This document shows, piece by piece, positions 16,398 to 26,112 of a stretch of 64,000 nucleotides of DNA. Location of the stretch: positions 744,001 through 808,000 of the forward strand of contig NZ_CP016279.1 in assembly GCF_001542625.1 (NCBI RefSeq), written 5' to 3'. Each line of letters starts with the position of its first letter. Position 1 is the first letter of the stretch. Under the pieces are notes generated by a model. That model worked only from the letters and a program-made list of their open reading frames with translations. It was not told the DNA's origin and ran no database searches. Made by a program: the position numbers and the translations under genes. The stretch is from Streptomyces griseochromogenes. Lineage in GTDB: Bacteria > Actinomycetota > Actinomycetes > Streptomycetales > Streptomycetaceae.

Positions 16398-17258
<861 letters not shown>

Positions 17259-17314
17259 TCACTACGCTTCGAGTAGTGAGGCGTACCAGGGGGACCGGGG
17301 GAGAGGTGGACGCC

Positions 17315-19252
17315 ATGCAGCCGCTCGCAGCCGACGAACCGGCCGCCGTCGGGCCCTACCGGCTGCTCGGCCGGCTCGGCGCGGGCGGCATGGGCCGTGT
17401 CTACCTGGGCCGCAGCGCGGGCGGCCGTACGGTCGCGGTGAAGATCGTGCACCCGCACTTCGCGCTGGACGAGGAGTTCCGGGCCCGCTTCCGGCGGGAG
17501 GTCGAGGCCGCCCGCCGGGTCGGCGGCGCCTGGACCGCGCCCGTCCTGGACGCGGACCCGGAGGCCGCCGTGCCCTGGGTCGCCACCGCCTACGCGGCCG
17601 GACCCTCCCTCGCCGCGGCCGTCGCGGACCGCGGCCCGCTGCCCCCGCACACCGTACGGGCCCTGGGCGCGGGCCTCGCCGAGGCGCTGGCGGCGGTGCA
17701 CGAACTGGGCCTCGTCCACCGCGACGTGAAGCCCTCCAACATCCTGCTGACCCTGGACGGCCCGCTCCTCATCGACTTCGGCATCGCCCGTGCCACGGAC
17801 GGCACGGCATCCCTGACCTCGACCGGCGTCTCCGTCGGCTCGCCCGGCTACATGGCCCCCGAGCAGATCCTCGGCAAGGGCGTCACCGGCGCGGCCGACG
17901 TCTTCTCCCTCGGCGCGGTGCTGGCCTTCGCCTCGACCGGTGAGCCGCCGTTCTCCGGCGACTCCTCGGCCGCGCTGCTCTACAAGGTCGTCCACGAGGA
18001 GCCCGAACTGGGGCACTTCACCGGCGAGTTGCGGCAGGCGGCGGCCGCCTGTCTGGCCAAGGACCCCACCGCCCGCCCGGCCCCCGCCGAGCTGGCCCGC
18101 AGGCTCGCCCCCGAGGGCGCCGCCCGCCTGGTCGCCGGCGGCTGGCTGCCGGGCGCCCTGGTGGAGCAGGTCAGCCGAGGCGCCGTACACCTCCTCAACC
18201 TGGAGACGGCCGAGACGGCACCGTCGGGTCCGGTGGCGTTCAGCAGCCCTTCGGTGGGCGGGGCGCGGGGAGTGACGTCCGGGGCGGTGCCGGACAGCGG
18301 CGCATCCGGGACCGGGCCGGGAGCCGGTCCGGGAAGCGGGCGGTTCGGGTCGGCTTCGGGCGAGTCCGGGGCTGTCGCCGGTGAGTTCGGACCGGCTCCG
18401 CTGATGACTCCGCCCGGGGTGCCGACGGGGGCGTCCGGCCCTTCTCCGGCCGTGCCGTTCAGTGCCGCGGGCTCCGTGTCCGGTGCCCCGGATGCGCAGT
18501 CCGGTGGCCCGGGTGCCCCGGCCATGCCCTCCCACGCCCCGGGCCTGCCGCCCGGGACCCCCGCCGTCGGGCCGGGGGCCGTGCCCGGGCCGCGAGATGC
18601 GGTGCCGGCGCCCGGCAAGCTCAGTGTCAGCGTGGCGGCGTCCGCCGCGCCCGGGGAGAACGGGCGCGGGCGGCGGGTGAGTTGCACCGTTGCGCTGGCC
18701 GTGGCGGGGGCGCTGGCCGCCGGGGCGGTGGGTCTCGGGGCCCTGCTGCGGCCATGGGCAGGCGGTGGTCACGACACTGCGGGGAGCGCCCCGGCCGCCT
18801 CCCACCCGGCCGACGGCGCCTCCTCGGCGGGGTCCGGCGACGCGGCGGACGAGCCCTCCCCGGCCCCCAGTGCGAGCGGCGGCACCGCGGCCGCGATCCC
18901 GGCCCGCTACCTCGGCACCTGGGAGGGCCAGGCGGCCGGACTCGACGGCCGCCTGCCCATGGGCACCTTCCGGCTCACCGTGCACCAGGCGGGCGTCGGC
19001 GAGGAGTTGGGGCGGCTCACCCAGACCGACCAGGTCGGCGCCGTCTGCACCGACATCCTCACCCTGAAGAAGGTGACCAGGACACGGATCGTGGCGACGT
19101 CGGTGGGCGCCAAGGACAACCACCTCGGCTGCGACCCCGCCCCGCACCAGGTGGAGTTGACACCGACCGGCGACGACCTGACGTACACAGCGGACAGTTC
19201 GGCCGAAGGCAACCCCGTGTCGCGGATGTCGAAGGTCGACCGGCGCGGCTGA
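17315..19252 (+). CDS. Membrane-anchored Ser/Thr protein kinase (PknB-like)
   Basis: 645 residues from the ATG at 17315, behind a GGGGGAGAG stretch. The kinase domain spans about residues 12-270: LGAGGMGRVYLGR (Gly loop), VAVKIV (catalytic Lys), HRDVKPSNILL near 135, DFGIARA near 155 and GSPGYMAPEQ in the activation segment. A Pro/Gly/Ser-rich linker of about 170 residues leads to a membrane span near 455-478. The exported part of about 165 residues includes a sequence around YLGTWEGQAAGLDG that may form a small beta domain. Its ligand and targets are unknown. A second kinase gene follows within 200 bp. Confidence 0.92.
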   Translation: MQPLAADEPAAVGPYRLLGRLGAGGMGRVYLGRSAGGRTVAVKIVHPHFALDEEFRARFRREVEAARRVGGAWTAPVLDADPEAAVPWVATAYAAGPSLAAAVADRGPLPPHTVRALGAGLAEALAAVHELGLVHRDVKPSNILLTLDGPLLIDFGIARATDGTASLTSTGVSVGSPGYMAPEQILGKGVTGAADVFSLGAVLAFASTGEPPFSGDSSAALLYKVVHEEPELGHFTGELRQAAAACLAKDPTARPAPAELARRLAPEGAARLVAGGWLPGALVEQVSRGAVHLLNLETAETAPSGPVAFSSPSVGGARGVTSGAVPDSGASGTGPGAGPGSGRFGSASGESGAVAGEFGPAPLMTPPGVPTGASGPSPAVPFSAAGSVSGAPDAQSGGPGAPAMPSHAPGLPPGTPAVGPGAVPGPRDAVPAPGKLSVSVAASAAPGENGRGRRVSCTVALAVAGALAAGAVGLGALLRPWAGGGHDTAGSAPAASHPADGASSAGSGDAADEPSPAPSASGGTAAAIPARYLGTWEGQAAGLDGRLPMGTFRLTVHQAGVGEELGRLTQTDQVGAVCTDILTLKKVTRTRIVATSVGAKDNHLGCDPAPHQVELTPTGDDLTYTADSSAEGNPVSRMSKVDRRG

Positions 19253-19350
19253 GCTCCCGCCCCCGCCACCACTCCCTCCCCTGCTGTCACTACTGTGTCC
19301 GCGTTGGCGAACGCCAACCGCGCACCGCCTGCACCGGCCACCGGACCGGC

Positions 19351-19420
19351 AAGGCGCGACAAGGCAACGCAACGCAGTACAACGCAGCGCAAGGCAGCGC
19401 AAGGCAGCGCAAAGCGTCGC
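19351..19420. repeat. Seven direct repeats of a 10-bp unit before a kinase gene
   Basis: Successive 10-mers AAGGCGCGAC, AAGGCAACGC, AACGCAGTAC, AACGCAGCGC, AAGGCAGCGC, AAGGCAGCGC and AAAGCGTCGC run without a break, ending 27 bp before the kinase ATG. The period equals one helical turn of DNA. It lies in the untranslated gap between two kinase genes. Confidence 0.8.
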
Positions 19421-19447
19421 AACGGGGAAGGACGGGGAACGCCCGCC

Positions 19448-21820
19448 ATGGAGACACTGCAGCCGGACGACCCACGGGAGTTGGGCGGCTACCGCATGCT
19501 GCGCACACTCGGAGCCGGCGGTATGGGCCGGGTCTACCTGGCCCGTTCGCCCGGCGGCCGGACCGTCGCCGTGAAGGTCGTACGCCCCGACCTCGCCGCC
19601 GACGCCGACTTCCGCCGCCGCTTCCGGCACGAGGTGGAGATCGCCCAGGCGGTCTCCGGCCAGTACACCGCCTCGGTCGTGGACGCCGACCCCGACGCGC
19701 CGCTGCCGTGGCTGGCGACGTCGTACGTGCTCGGCCCGGACCTGACGGACGTCGTCGCCGCGCACGGCGCGCTCCCCGAGGGCACCGTCCGCGCGCTCGG
19801 CGCCGGGCTCGCGGCCGCTCTCCAGGAGATCCACGCGGCGGGACTGATCCACCGTGACCTCAAGCCGTCGAACGTCCTCCTCGCCGCGGACGGCCCCCGC
19901 GTCATCGACTTCGGCATCGCGCGGGCGGTGGACGGCAACCGTATGACCCAGACCGGGGTCGTCGTCGGCTCGCCCGGCTACATGCCCCCGGAGCAGGCCC
20001 TCGGCCAGGACGTCGGCACGGCGGGCGACGTCTTCTCCCTGGGCGCCGTTCTCGCCTTCGCGGCCACCGGCCGCAACGTCTTCGGCGACGGCGCGGCCTC
20101 CCACGCGGCCATGCTCTATCAGGTCGTCCACGGCGAAGCGGACCTGACCGGCGTACCGCAGTCGCTGCTCGGTCTGCTGCGGGCCTGTCTGCTGAAGGAC
20201 CCGGCCGGCCGGCCCGCCCCCGCCGAGATCGTGGCGGCGCTGGCCCCGCAGGGCGTCGAGGGCGTGCTCAGCGACTGGCTGCCCTCCGCGGTGGCGTCCA
20301 CCATCGCCACCCACGCGGCCGGGATCCTGGACCTGGAGGCGCCGGAGCATCCGGCCGCACCGGCCGCCGCCTCCTTCGGCCCGGCCCCGACGATGCCGGC
20401 CGGCGCGCAGCCGCCGGCGGGCACCCCCGCGGCGGGCTACGGCCACCCGCAGCCCGCCGCGCAGCCACCCGCGGGCACGCCCGCGGCGGGCTACGGCTAC
20501 CCGCAGCCCGGGACCCCCGCCCCCGGCTACGGGACCCCCACCCCGGGCTACGGCACTCTGCAGCCCGGCACCGTTCAGCTGGGCGCCGCGGACGCCTCCT
20601 CCCCGGCACCCTCCCGCCGCCGCGCCCTCGCCTACGCCCTCGGCGGTGCCGCCGCCGTCGCCGCGGTCGGCGGGGGCACCGCCTGGTGGCTGGGCCACAA
20701 GGACGGCGGCACCGGCACGTCCACCGGCGCGGGCGGCCACGGCGGTTCGGGCAAGCCGGTCGCCGAGTCCTTCACCACCCCGCCCGCGGGCGTGGCCCCG
20801 CAGCCGCTGTGGCACACCAGCGTGGCCGAGGACAGCACCAGCACGGCGGTACCGCTCCTCACCTACGACGGCCTGCTGCTGATGAGCGGCGATCCGCTCG
20901 TGGCGTACGACGTGAAGACGGGCAAGGCGCGCTGGTCCAAGAAGGACATCTGCCGCAGCGGAGCCCAGCTGCTCTTCCACGACGGCAAGGTGTTCCTGGT
21001 CGACGGCGACTACGACGGCGTCCTCGTCGCCTACGACGTCAGGACCGGCGAGGAGGCCTGGCGCAGCCGGCTCGGCAAGAAGATGCAAATCGAGCGCACG
21101 ATCGCGATCGACGACAAGAACGTGTACGTGACGGTGACCGACTTCGGCGAGGCGAAGAGCGCCACGAACTACCGCACGGCCGTCGCGGCGATCAGCCACA
21201 CCACGGGCCAGAAGGTGTGGCTGCAGAAGCGCGACTGGGGCACCGACGACTACGAGGTCGACGGCGCCGTAGTCGGCAAGTACCTCGTCTACACCGATTC
21301 CAAGTACAACCTCACCGTCCGGGACACGGCCACCGGCAACCAGCTGTGGACCAAGAAGATCGGCGACAACTGGAGCTGGCTGCCCACGGTCGCGAACGGG
21401 CTCGTCTTCGTGCCGGGCAAGCAGCTGACGGCCGTGGACGTGGAGACCGGCGCCACCCGTTGGACACTGTCCCCCAACGGCCGGCGCGGCTTCTACAACC
21501 CGACCGTCATCGACGGTGTGCTCTACGCCGGCGACTACGACCGCGGTGTCTGGGCCGTCGACGTCAAGAACGGCAAGCGGATCTGGCTCTGCGACGAGAG
21601 TTCCAGGGGAGCGCAGTCGTTCCTCAGAGCCGGGGCGACGCTGTACGGGGTCGGCGGCTCCCTGGCGGGTGGCGTCGCGGCCATCAACGCCAAGACCGGC
21701 AAGGTCCGCTGGACCTGGACCGACAACAAGGACGCCGACGACTCCTGGCAGATGGCCCTGTCCGGAAACCGGCTGATGGTGACCAACGGGCCGGAGATCT
21801 ACGGGATGTCGGCCGTCTGA
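19448..21820 (+). CDS. Ser/Thr protein kinase with extracellular PQQ-type beta-propeller
   Basis: 790 residues from the ATG at 19448; a GTG at 19295 opens the same frame but would translate the low-complexity 10-bp repeats. The kinase domain (about 12-270) has LGAGGMGRVYLAR, VAVKVV, HRDLKPSNVLL near 135 and GSPGYMPPEQ. A Pro/Gly/Tyr-rich linker (TPAAGYGYPQP type repeats) and a membrane span near 392-415 follow. Residues about 440-790 form PQQ/WD-like repeats with recurring A-x-D-x-x-T-G-x-x-x-W (VAYDVKTGKARW, TAVDVETGATRW, AVDVKNGKRIW). The layout is like AfsK-type kinases of Streptomyces, so the exported propeller probably senses a signal. Confidence 0.93.
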   Translation: METLQPDDPRELGGYRMLRTLGAGGMGRVYLARSPGGRTVAVKVVRPDLAADADFRRRFRHEVEIAQAVSGQYTASVVDADPDAPLPWLATSYVLGPDLTDVVAAHGALPEGTVRALGAGLAAALQEIHAAGLIHRDLKPSNVLLAADGPRVIDFGIARAVDGNRMTQTGVVVGSPGYMPPEQALGQDVGTAGDVFSLGAVLAFAATGRNVFGDGAASHAAMLYQVVHGEADLTGVPQSLLGLLRACLLKDPAGRPAPAEIVAALAPQGVEGVLSDWLPSAVASTIATHAAGILDLEAPEHPAAPAAASFGPAPTMPAGAQPPAGTPAAGYGHPQPAAQPPAGTPAAGYGYPQPGTPAPGYGTPTPGYGTLQPGTVQLGAADASSPAPSRRRALAYALGGAAAVAAVGGGTAWWLGHKDGGTGTSTGAGGHGGSGKPVAESFTTPPAGVAPQPLWHTSVAEDSTSTAVPLLTYDGLLLMSGDPLVAYDVKTGKARWSKKDICRSGAQLLFHDGKVFLVDGDYDGVLVAYDVRTGEEAWRSRLGKKMQIERTIAIDDKNVYVTVTDFGEAKSATNYRTAVAAISHTTGQKVWLQKRDWGTDDYEVDGAVVGKYLVYTDSKYNLTVRDTATGNQLWTKKIGDNWSWLPTVANGLVFVPGKQLTAVDVETGATRWTLSPNGRRGFYNPTVIDGVLYAGDYDRGVWAVDVKNGKRIWLCDESSRGAQSFLRAGATLYGVGGSLAGGVAAINAKTGKVRWTWTDNKDADDSWQMALSGNRLMVTNGPEIYGMSAV

Positions 21821-21918
21821 GACCGCCCCCACGCACCGGGTTCACTCCCTAGGATCTCCGCCATGACGCGATGCGGCACGACGAGTTCGACGGGACGTGC
21901 GGCGCGGAGAGGGGCTCA

Positions 21919-22701
21919 GTGAGCACGGGCGCGCTGATCCTCGTCGCCGCGCTGTGGGGCGTGGCGGCGGGGACCCTGCTGCCCCGGGCCGCCTACCGCT
22001 TCGCCGTCCCGGAGGGGGAGCCCTGGCGCGGGCGGTGCGCGGACGGGCATCCGATCCGCGGGTGGCTGGGCGGAGCGCGGTGCGGGGAGTGCGCGCGGGG
22101 CGTGAAGGAGGGGGCGGCGCGGGCGCGCGTGGAGGTGAAGGTCCGGGCGGAGACGCCGTACGCTCCCTCCGCCCCCCTCCTCGCCACGGCCACCGCCCTC
22201 ACCTGCGCCGTCCTCGCCGTCGCCACCGGCACCCGGCCCGAGCTGGGGGTCTGGCTGCTGCTCGCACCGGCCGGGGTGCTGCTGGCCGCCGTGGACTTCC
22301 GGGTGCGGCGGCTGCCCGACCCGCTGACCCTGCCGCTCGCGGCCGCCGCCCTCGGCCTGCTGGGCCTCGTCACCCTGGTGCCCGAGCACGCCGGCCACTG
22401 GCTCACCGCGCTGTACGGCACCCTCGCGCTCGGCGGCGGCTACTTCGTGCTCTACCTCATCAACCCGGCCGGCATGGGCTTCGGCGATGTGAAACTGGCG
22501 CTCGGCATGGGCGCCGTCCTCGGCTGGTACGGCTGGCCCACCGTGCTGCTCGGCACCTTCGCGGGCTTCCTGCTGGGGGCGTTGTACGGCGGTGCGCTCG
22601 TCGTCGTACGGCGCGCGGGGCGCAAGACGGCTATCCCCTTCGGGCCGTTCCTCATCGCGGGGGCGTTCCTGGGTCTCCTGGCGGGGGCGTACACCGCGTA
22701 G
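21919..22701 (+). CDS. Prepilin-type leader peptidase (A24 family)
   Basis: 260 residues from a GTG at 21919 following AGAGGGG; an ATG at 21871 is an alternative. It has multiple membrane spans. The two catalytic Asp regions of A24 aspartyl peptidases are present: AAVDFRVRRLPDPLTLPL near residue 125 and MGFGDVKLALGMG near 190. Such enzymes cut type III signal peptides of type IV pilins or Flp-like pili. No pilin or assembly gene is in the window. A cytosolic loop with CADGHP...CGEC cysteines recalls the zinc motif of PilD-type enzymes, but the first pair is incomplete. Confidence 0.88.
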   Translation: MSTGALILVAALWGVAAGTLLPRAAYRFAVPEGEPWRGRCADGHPIRGWLGGARCGECARGVKEGAARARVEVKVRAETPYAPSAPLLATATALTCAVLAVATGTRPELGVWLLLAPAGVLLAAVDFRVRRLPDPLTLPLAAAALGLLGLVTLVPEHAGHWLTALYGTLALGGGYFVLYLINPAGMGFGDVKLALGMGAVLGWYGWPTVLLGTFAGFLLGALYGGALVVVRRAGRKTAIPFGPFLIAGAFLGLLAGAYTA

Positions 22702-23010
22702 CTCGGGCTGGAATTCGACCCGGGGCTCGGCCGGGACGGGAACGTCTGCCTGGTCGTCGGGGAACGGCTCGACGGCGGCGCGCTCAGAGTGGGTGACCGC
22801 CGTCACCTTCGCCGAGGACCCCGCGCACCCCGAGTCATGGCTGCGGGACGTCCTGCTCCAGTGGTGGAACGCCCGGGACGGCTTCCTCGGCCGCACCGAG
22901 GCCGCCCTGCCGCCGCTCCAGCACCAGGAGGCCAGCCGCATCCGCGGCCCCGAAGGCCCTGGCGTAGGCTGGATCAGTCCGTCCACAACCCTTGACGAAA
23001 GGGACCCCTG
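22702..23010 (+). pseudogene. Possible frameshifted remnant of an unidentified gene
   Basis: The 309-bp gap before mqnC has protein-like sequence in two frames. The first reads EFDPGLGRDGNVCLVVGERL and DGGAL; near 22785 the sense continues in the next frame as WVTAVTFAEDPAHPESWL, then VLLQWWNARDGFLGRTEAAL and HQEASRIRGPE, to the region just before mqnC. No intact start-to-stop frame covers it. The family is not recognised, and a purely non-coding origin is possible. Confidence 0.35.
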
Positions 23011-24210
23011 GTGACCGAGAAGGCCGACCTCCAGTCTGTCCTCGACCGTGCCGCGGCGGGCGGACGCATCACGCCCGAGGAGGCGCTCGACCTCTACCGC
23101 GACGCCCCGCTGCACGCGCTGGGCGCCGCCGCCGACGCCGTACGACGCCGCAAGTACGCGGGCATCGAGCACATCGCGACGTACATCATCGAGCGCAACA
23201 TCAACTACACGAACGTGTGTGTCACGGCGTGCAAGTTCTGCGCCTTCTACGCGGCCCCCAAGGACAAGGACAAGGGCTGGACCCGTGACCTCGACGACAT
23301 CCTGCGCCGCTGCGCGGAGACCGTCGAGCTGGGCGGCACCCAGATCATGTTCCAGGGCGGCCACCACCCGGACTACGGCGTCGAGTACTACGAGAAGCAC
23401 TTCAAGGCGATCAAGGACGCCTTCCCGCAGCTCGTGATCCACTCCCTCGGCGCCTCCGAGGTCGAGCACATGGCCCGCATCTCCGGCGTCTCGGTCGAGG
23501 AGGCCGTCACCCGCATCCACGAGGCGGGCCTCGACTCCTTCGCGGGCGCCGGCGCGGAACTCCTCCCCGAGCGCCCCCGCAAGGCCATCGCGCCCCTCAA
23601 GGAGAGCGGCGAGCGCTGGCTGGAGATCATGGAGACCGCGCACAAGCTGGGCGTGGAGTCCACGTCCACCATGCTCATGGGCACCGGCGAGACCAACGCC
23701 GAGCGCATCGAGCACCTGCGCATGATCCGGGACGTACAGGACCGCACGGGCGGCTTCCGCGCCTTCATCCCGTACACCTACCAGCCCGAGAACAACCACC
23801 TGAAGGGCCGCACCCACGCCACGCTCTTCGAGTACCTGCGGATGATCGCGATCGCCCGTCTGTTCCTGGACAACGTCCAGCACATCCAGGGCTCGTGGCT
23901 GACCACCGGCAAAGAGGTCGGCCAGCTGTCCCTGCACTACGGCGCGGACGACCTCGGCTCGATCATGCTGGAGGAGAACGTGGTCTCCTCGGCCGGCGCC
24001 AAGCACCGCTCCAACCGGCTGGAGATCATCGACCTGATCCGCAAGGCGGGCCGCGTCCCGGCCCAGCGCGCCACCACCTACGAGCACCTCGTCGTCCACG
24101 ACGACCCGGCGAACGACCCCGTCGACGACCGCGTGGTCTCCCACATCTCCTCCACGGCGATCGAGGGCGGCACGGCCCACCCCGAGCTGAAGCTGCTGGC
24201 GTCCAACTGA
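23011..24210 (+). CDS. mqnC: MqnC, cyclic dehypoxanthinyl futalosine synthase (radical SAM)
   Basis: 399 residues from a GTG at 23011. The radical SAM cluster motif C-x3-C-x2-C is CVTACKFC at about residue 70, followed by FYAAPKDKDKGW and the MFQGGHHPDYGVEYYE segment characteristic of MqnC. The enzyme cyclises dehypoxanthinyl futalosine, the third step of the futalosine menaquinone pathway. It is co-directional with the degenerate amidohydrolase gene 8 bp downstream, so the two are probably co-transcribed. Confidence 0.95.
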   Translation: MTEKADLQSVLDRAAAGGRITPEEALDLYRDAPLHALGAAADAVRRRKYAGIEHIATYIIERNINYTNVCVTACKFCAFYAAPKDKDKGWTRDLDDILRRCAETVELGGTQIMFQGGHHPDYGVEYYEKHFKAIKDAFPQLVIHSLGASEVEHMARISGVSVEEAVTRIHEAGLDSFAGAGAELLPERPRKAIAPLKESGERWLEIMETAHKLGVESTSTMLMGTGETNAERIEHLRMIRDVQDRTGGFRAFIPYTYQPENNHLKGRTHATLFEYLRMIAIARLFLDNVQHIQGSWLTTGKEVGQLSLHYGADDLGSIMLEENVVSSAGAKHRSNRLEIIDLIRKAGRVPAQRATTYEHLVVHDDPANDPVDDRVVSHISSTAIEGGTAHPELKLLASN

Positions 24211-24217
24211 GCCTGCC

Positions 24218-24826
24218 GTGCTGACCATTCACACCGACTCCAGGGGCCTCGCCCTCGCCGTCGAGGGCGAGTGGATCGCGGCCGCCGGGCCGCTGGAGGA
24301 GGTGGCCGCCGAGCATCCACGCGCGCGCGTGCGCACCTGGCCCGGCATCATCACGGCCGGGTTCGTCAACGCCCACGGCACCGAGCTGCTGGAAGAGGCG
24401 TACCACCCCGACCCGCGGGAGGCTGACGTCCTCGGCACCGAGCCGCTGACCGGGGACGCGCTCACGGCCCTCGACCTCGACGACGCCCGCTGGGGCGCGA
24501 GCGCCCGGCGCGGGGTGCAGCGGATGCTGGCGCACGGCACGGTCGCCGCGGCCTGTGAACTGCCGCTGCGCAACCGCGCGGTGCGGGACGCCGTGCGGCG
24601 CACCGGGCTGAGGGCCGTGGGCCGGCTGGGGCGCCCGGACTGGGCGCCCTCCCTCGACCCTTTCGTCTCCCCCCTGCCGCCCATGACGCAGTCCGCCCGG
24701 GAACGCGGATCCGCGGCCCGATTCGCGGTGTTCGACGTCCGCGACGAGGCGGAGCTGGCCGAACGCGGAGCGGGGACGTGTGTGGCGACGGTCGTGGCGG
24801 GCCGGCTGGTCTTCCGGCGCCGCTGA
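24218..24826 (+). CDS. Imidazolonepropionase-like protein, degenerate amidohydrolase
   Basis: 202 residues from a GTG 8 bp after mqnC. The N-terminus looks like the start of an amidohydrolase (EGEWIAAAGPLEEVAAEHP, then TWPGIITAGFVNAHGTELLEEA), where active members have PGxxDxHxH. Here only the first His of the metal pair remains. The C-terminus (FDVRDEAELAERGAG, ATVVAGRLVFRR) matches the tail of the beta-sandwich of these enzymes, and about 200 residues of the barrel are absent. It is therefore unlikely to be a hydrolase. Conservation of gene order with mqnC would suggest a menaquinone-related role; that is inference. Confidence 0.65.
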   Translation: MLTIHTDSRGLALAVEGEWIAAAGPLEEVAAEHPRARVRTWPGIITAGFVNAHGTELLEEAYHPDPREADVLGTEPLTGDALTALDLDDARWGASARRGVQRMLAHGTVAAACELPLRNRAVRDAVRRTGLRAVGRLGRPDWAPSLDPFVSPLPPMTQSARERGSAARFAVFDVRDEAELAERGAGTCVATVVAGRLVFRRR

Positions 24827-24964
24827 TCCGCGCTCGACCGGAGAACCCCCTGCCGGCCGGGTCCTGACCGCCGGCTTCGTCCTGGCGTGCGCCCGGGTGG
24901 AGGACGTGGCCGCCAAGAAGAAGCCCCGGCGGATCCCCGGAGGCCGTGCTGCAAGAATGGGCGG

Positions 24965-25660
24965 GTGACCCGCGCTTCCCTGAACAAGCAGCCGCACGAA
25001 GTCGCCTCGATGTTCGACGACGTGGCGGAACGGTACGACCTGACGAACGACGTGCTGTCGCTCGGCCAGGACCGGCGCTGGCGCAAGGAGGTGGCGAAGG
25101 CGGTCGACGCGCGCCCCGCGCAGAAGGTCCTCGACCTCGCGGCCGGTACGGCGACCTCCTCGTTGCCCTTCGCGCGGACGGGCGCCTACGTGGTCCCGTG
25201 CGACTTCTCGATCGGGATGCTCCAGGTCGGCAAGCGGAAGCACACCTGGCTGCCGTTCACGGCGGGCGACGCGACGCGGCTGCCGTTCAAGGACGACACC
25301 TTCGACGCCGTCACGATCTCCTTCGGTCTGCGCAATGTCCAGGACACGGACGCGGCCCTGCGCGAGATGTACCGGGTGACCCGGCCCGGCGGCCGGGTGG
25401 TGATCTGCGAGTTCTCCCACCCGACATGGGAGCCCTTCCGGACCGTCTACACCGAGTACCTGATGCGCGCCCTGCCTCCGGTCGCGCGCGCGGTCTCCTC
25501 GAACCCGGACGCCTACGTCTACCTCGCCGAGTCCATCCGTGCCTGGCCCGACCAGCCCGCACTCGCCGAACGGCTGCGCAAGGCGGGCTGGTCGAAGGTG
25601 GCGTGGCGCAACCTCACCGGCGGTGTGGTCGCGCTGCACCGGGGCTTCAAGGAGAGCTGA
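24965..25660 (+). CDS. menG: Demethylmenaquinone methyltransferase (UbiE/MenG family)
   Basis: 231 residues from a GTG at 24965. The UbiE/MenG signatures are clear: [25 protein letters not shown] at the N-terminus (beyond the 20-residue quotable core), the SAM loop [16 protein letters not shown] at residues 55-70, and [20 protein letters not shown] near 120. It uses SAM to methylate demethylmenaquinone in the last step of menaquinone synthesis. Its place among mqnA, mqnC and a geranylgeranyl-reductase-type gene supports a menaquinone rather than ubiquinone role. Confidence 0.93.
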   Translation: MTRASLNKQPHEVASMFDDVAERYDLTNDVLSLGQDRRWRKEVAKAVDARPAQKVLDLAAGTATSSLPFARTGAYVVPCDFSIGMLQVGKRKHTWLPFTAGDATRLPFKDDTFDAVTISFGLRNVQDTDAALREMYRVTRPGGRVVICEFSHPTWEPFRTVYTEYLMRALPPVARAVSSNPDAYVYLAESIRAWPDQPALAERLRKAGWSKVAWRNLTGGVVALHRGFKES

Positions 25661-25684
25661 GCCCGCCCGGCGGGTGCCGGTGTC

Positions 25685-26029
25685 TCACCGGTTGATCATC
25701 TCGAAGGCGTCCCCGGGCTCACCCAGTTCGCGTTGCATTCCGCCTCTCGGCGGCCGCGGGATGCGTGGCTCGCGCACGCCTCCGCCGCCCTCTCCCTCAC
25801 CGAAGTCGAACCACACGTACACCAGGGAGTCCCGCGGCACCTCGGCGCCGGGCTGCGGATACTGGCGCACGACGTAGTCGACGACCGTGAGGTGGAAGTC
25901 CGGGCGGTCCGGCGCGTTGAGGAACAGACCCCGCGCCCGGGCCGATTCGCGCGCGTCCACCGCCATCAGACCGACCAGACGAGGAACGCGCACTTCGGGT
26001 GTTTTGGGTGTTATACGCACAGATGTCAC
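25685..26029 (-). CDS. Small PASTA-domain protein
   Basis: 114 residues from a GTG at 26029; a second GTG three codons in, at 26020, has better spacing from a GGGGG stretch. One PASTA domain spans about residues 14-85 (VPRLVGLMAVDARESARARG, QYPQPGAEVPRDSLVYVWFD). It has no signal peptide or membrane segment, and the C-terminus is Gly/Arg/Pro-rich and probably disordered. PASTA domains bind muropeptides or beta-lactams when outside the cell, but this protein appears cytosolic, so its function is unclear. It converges on menG. Confidence 0.75.
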   Translation of the reverse strand: MTSVRITPKTPEVRVPRLVGLMAVDARESARARGLFLNAPDRPDFHLTVVDYVVRQYPQPGAEVPRDSLVYVWFDFGEGEGGGGVREPRIPRPPRGGMQRELGEPGDAFEMINR

Positions 26030-26112
26030 CCCCAGCGGTACTGGCAGGGTAACTCGGGCATGTGCCGCCCGGAAGCTTCACATGGCTTTCTGTGACAGTC
26101 GACTACTTTGAG

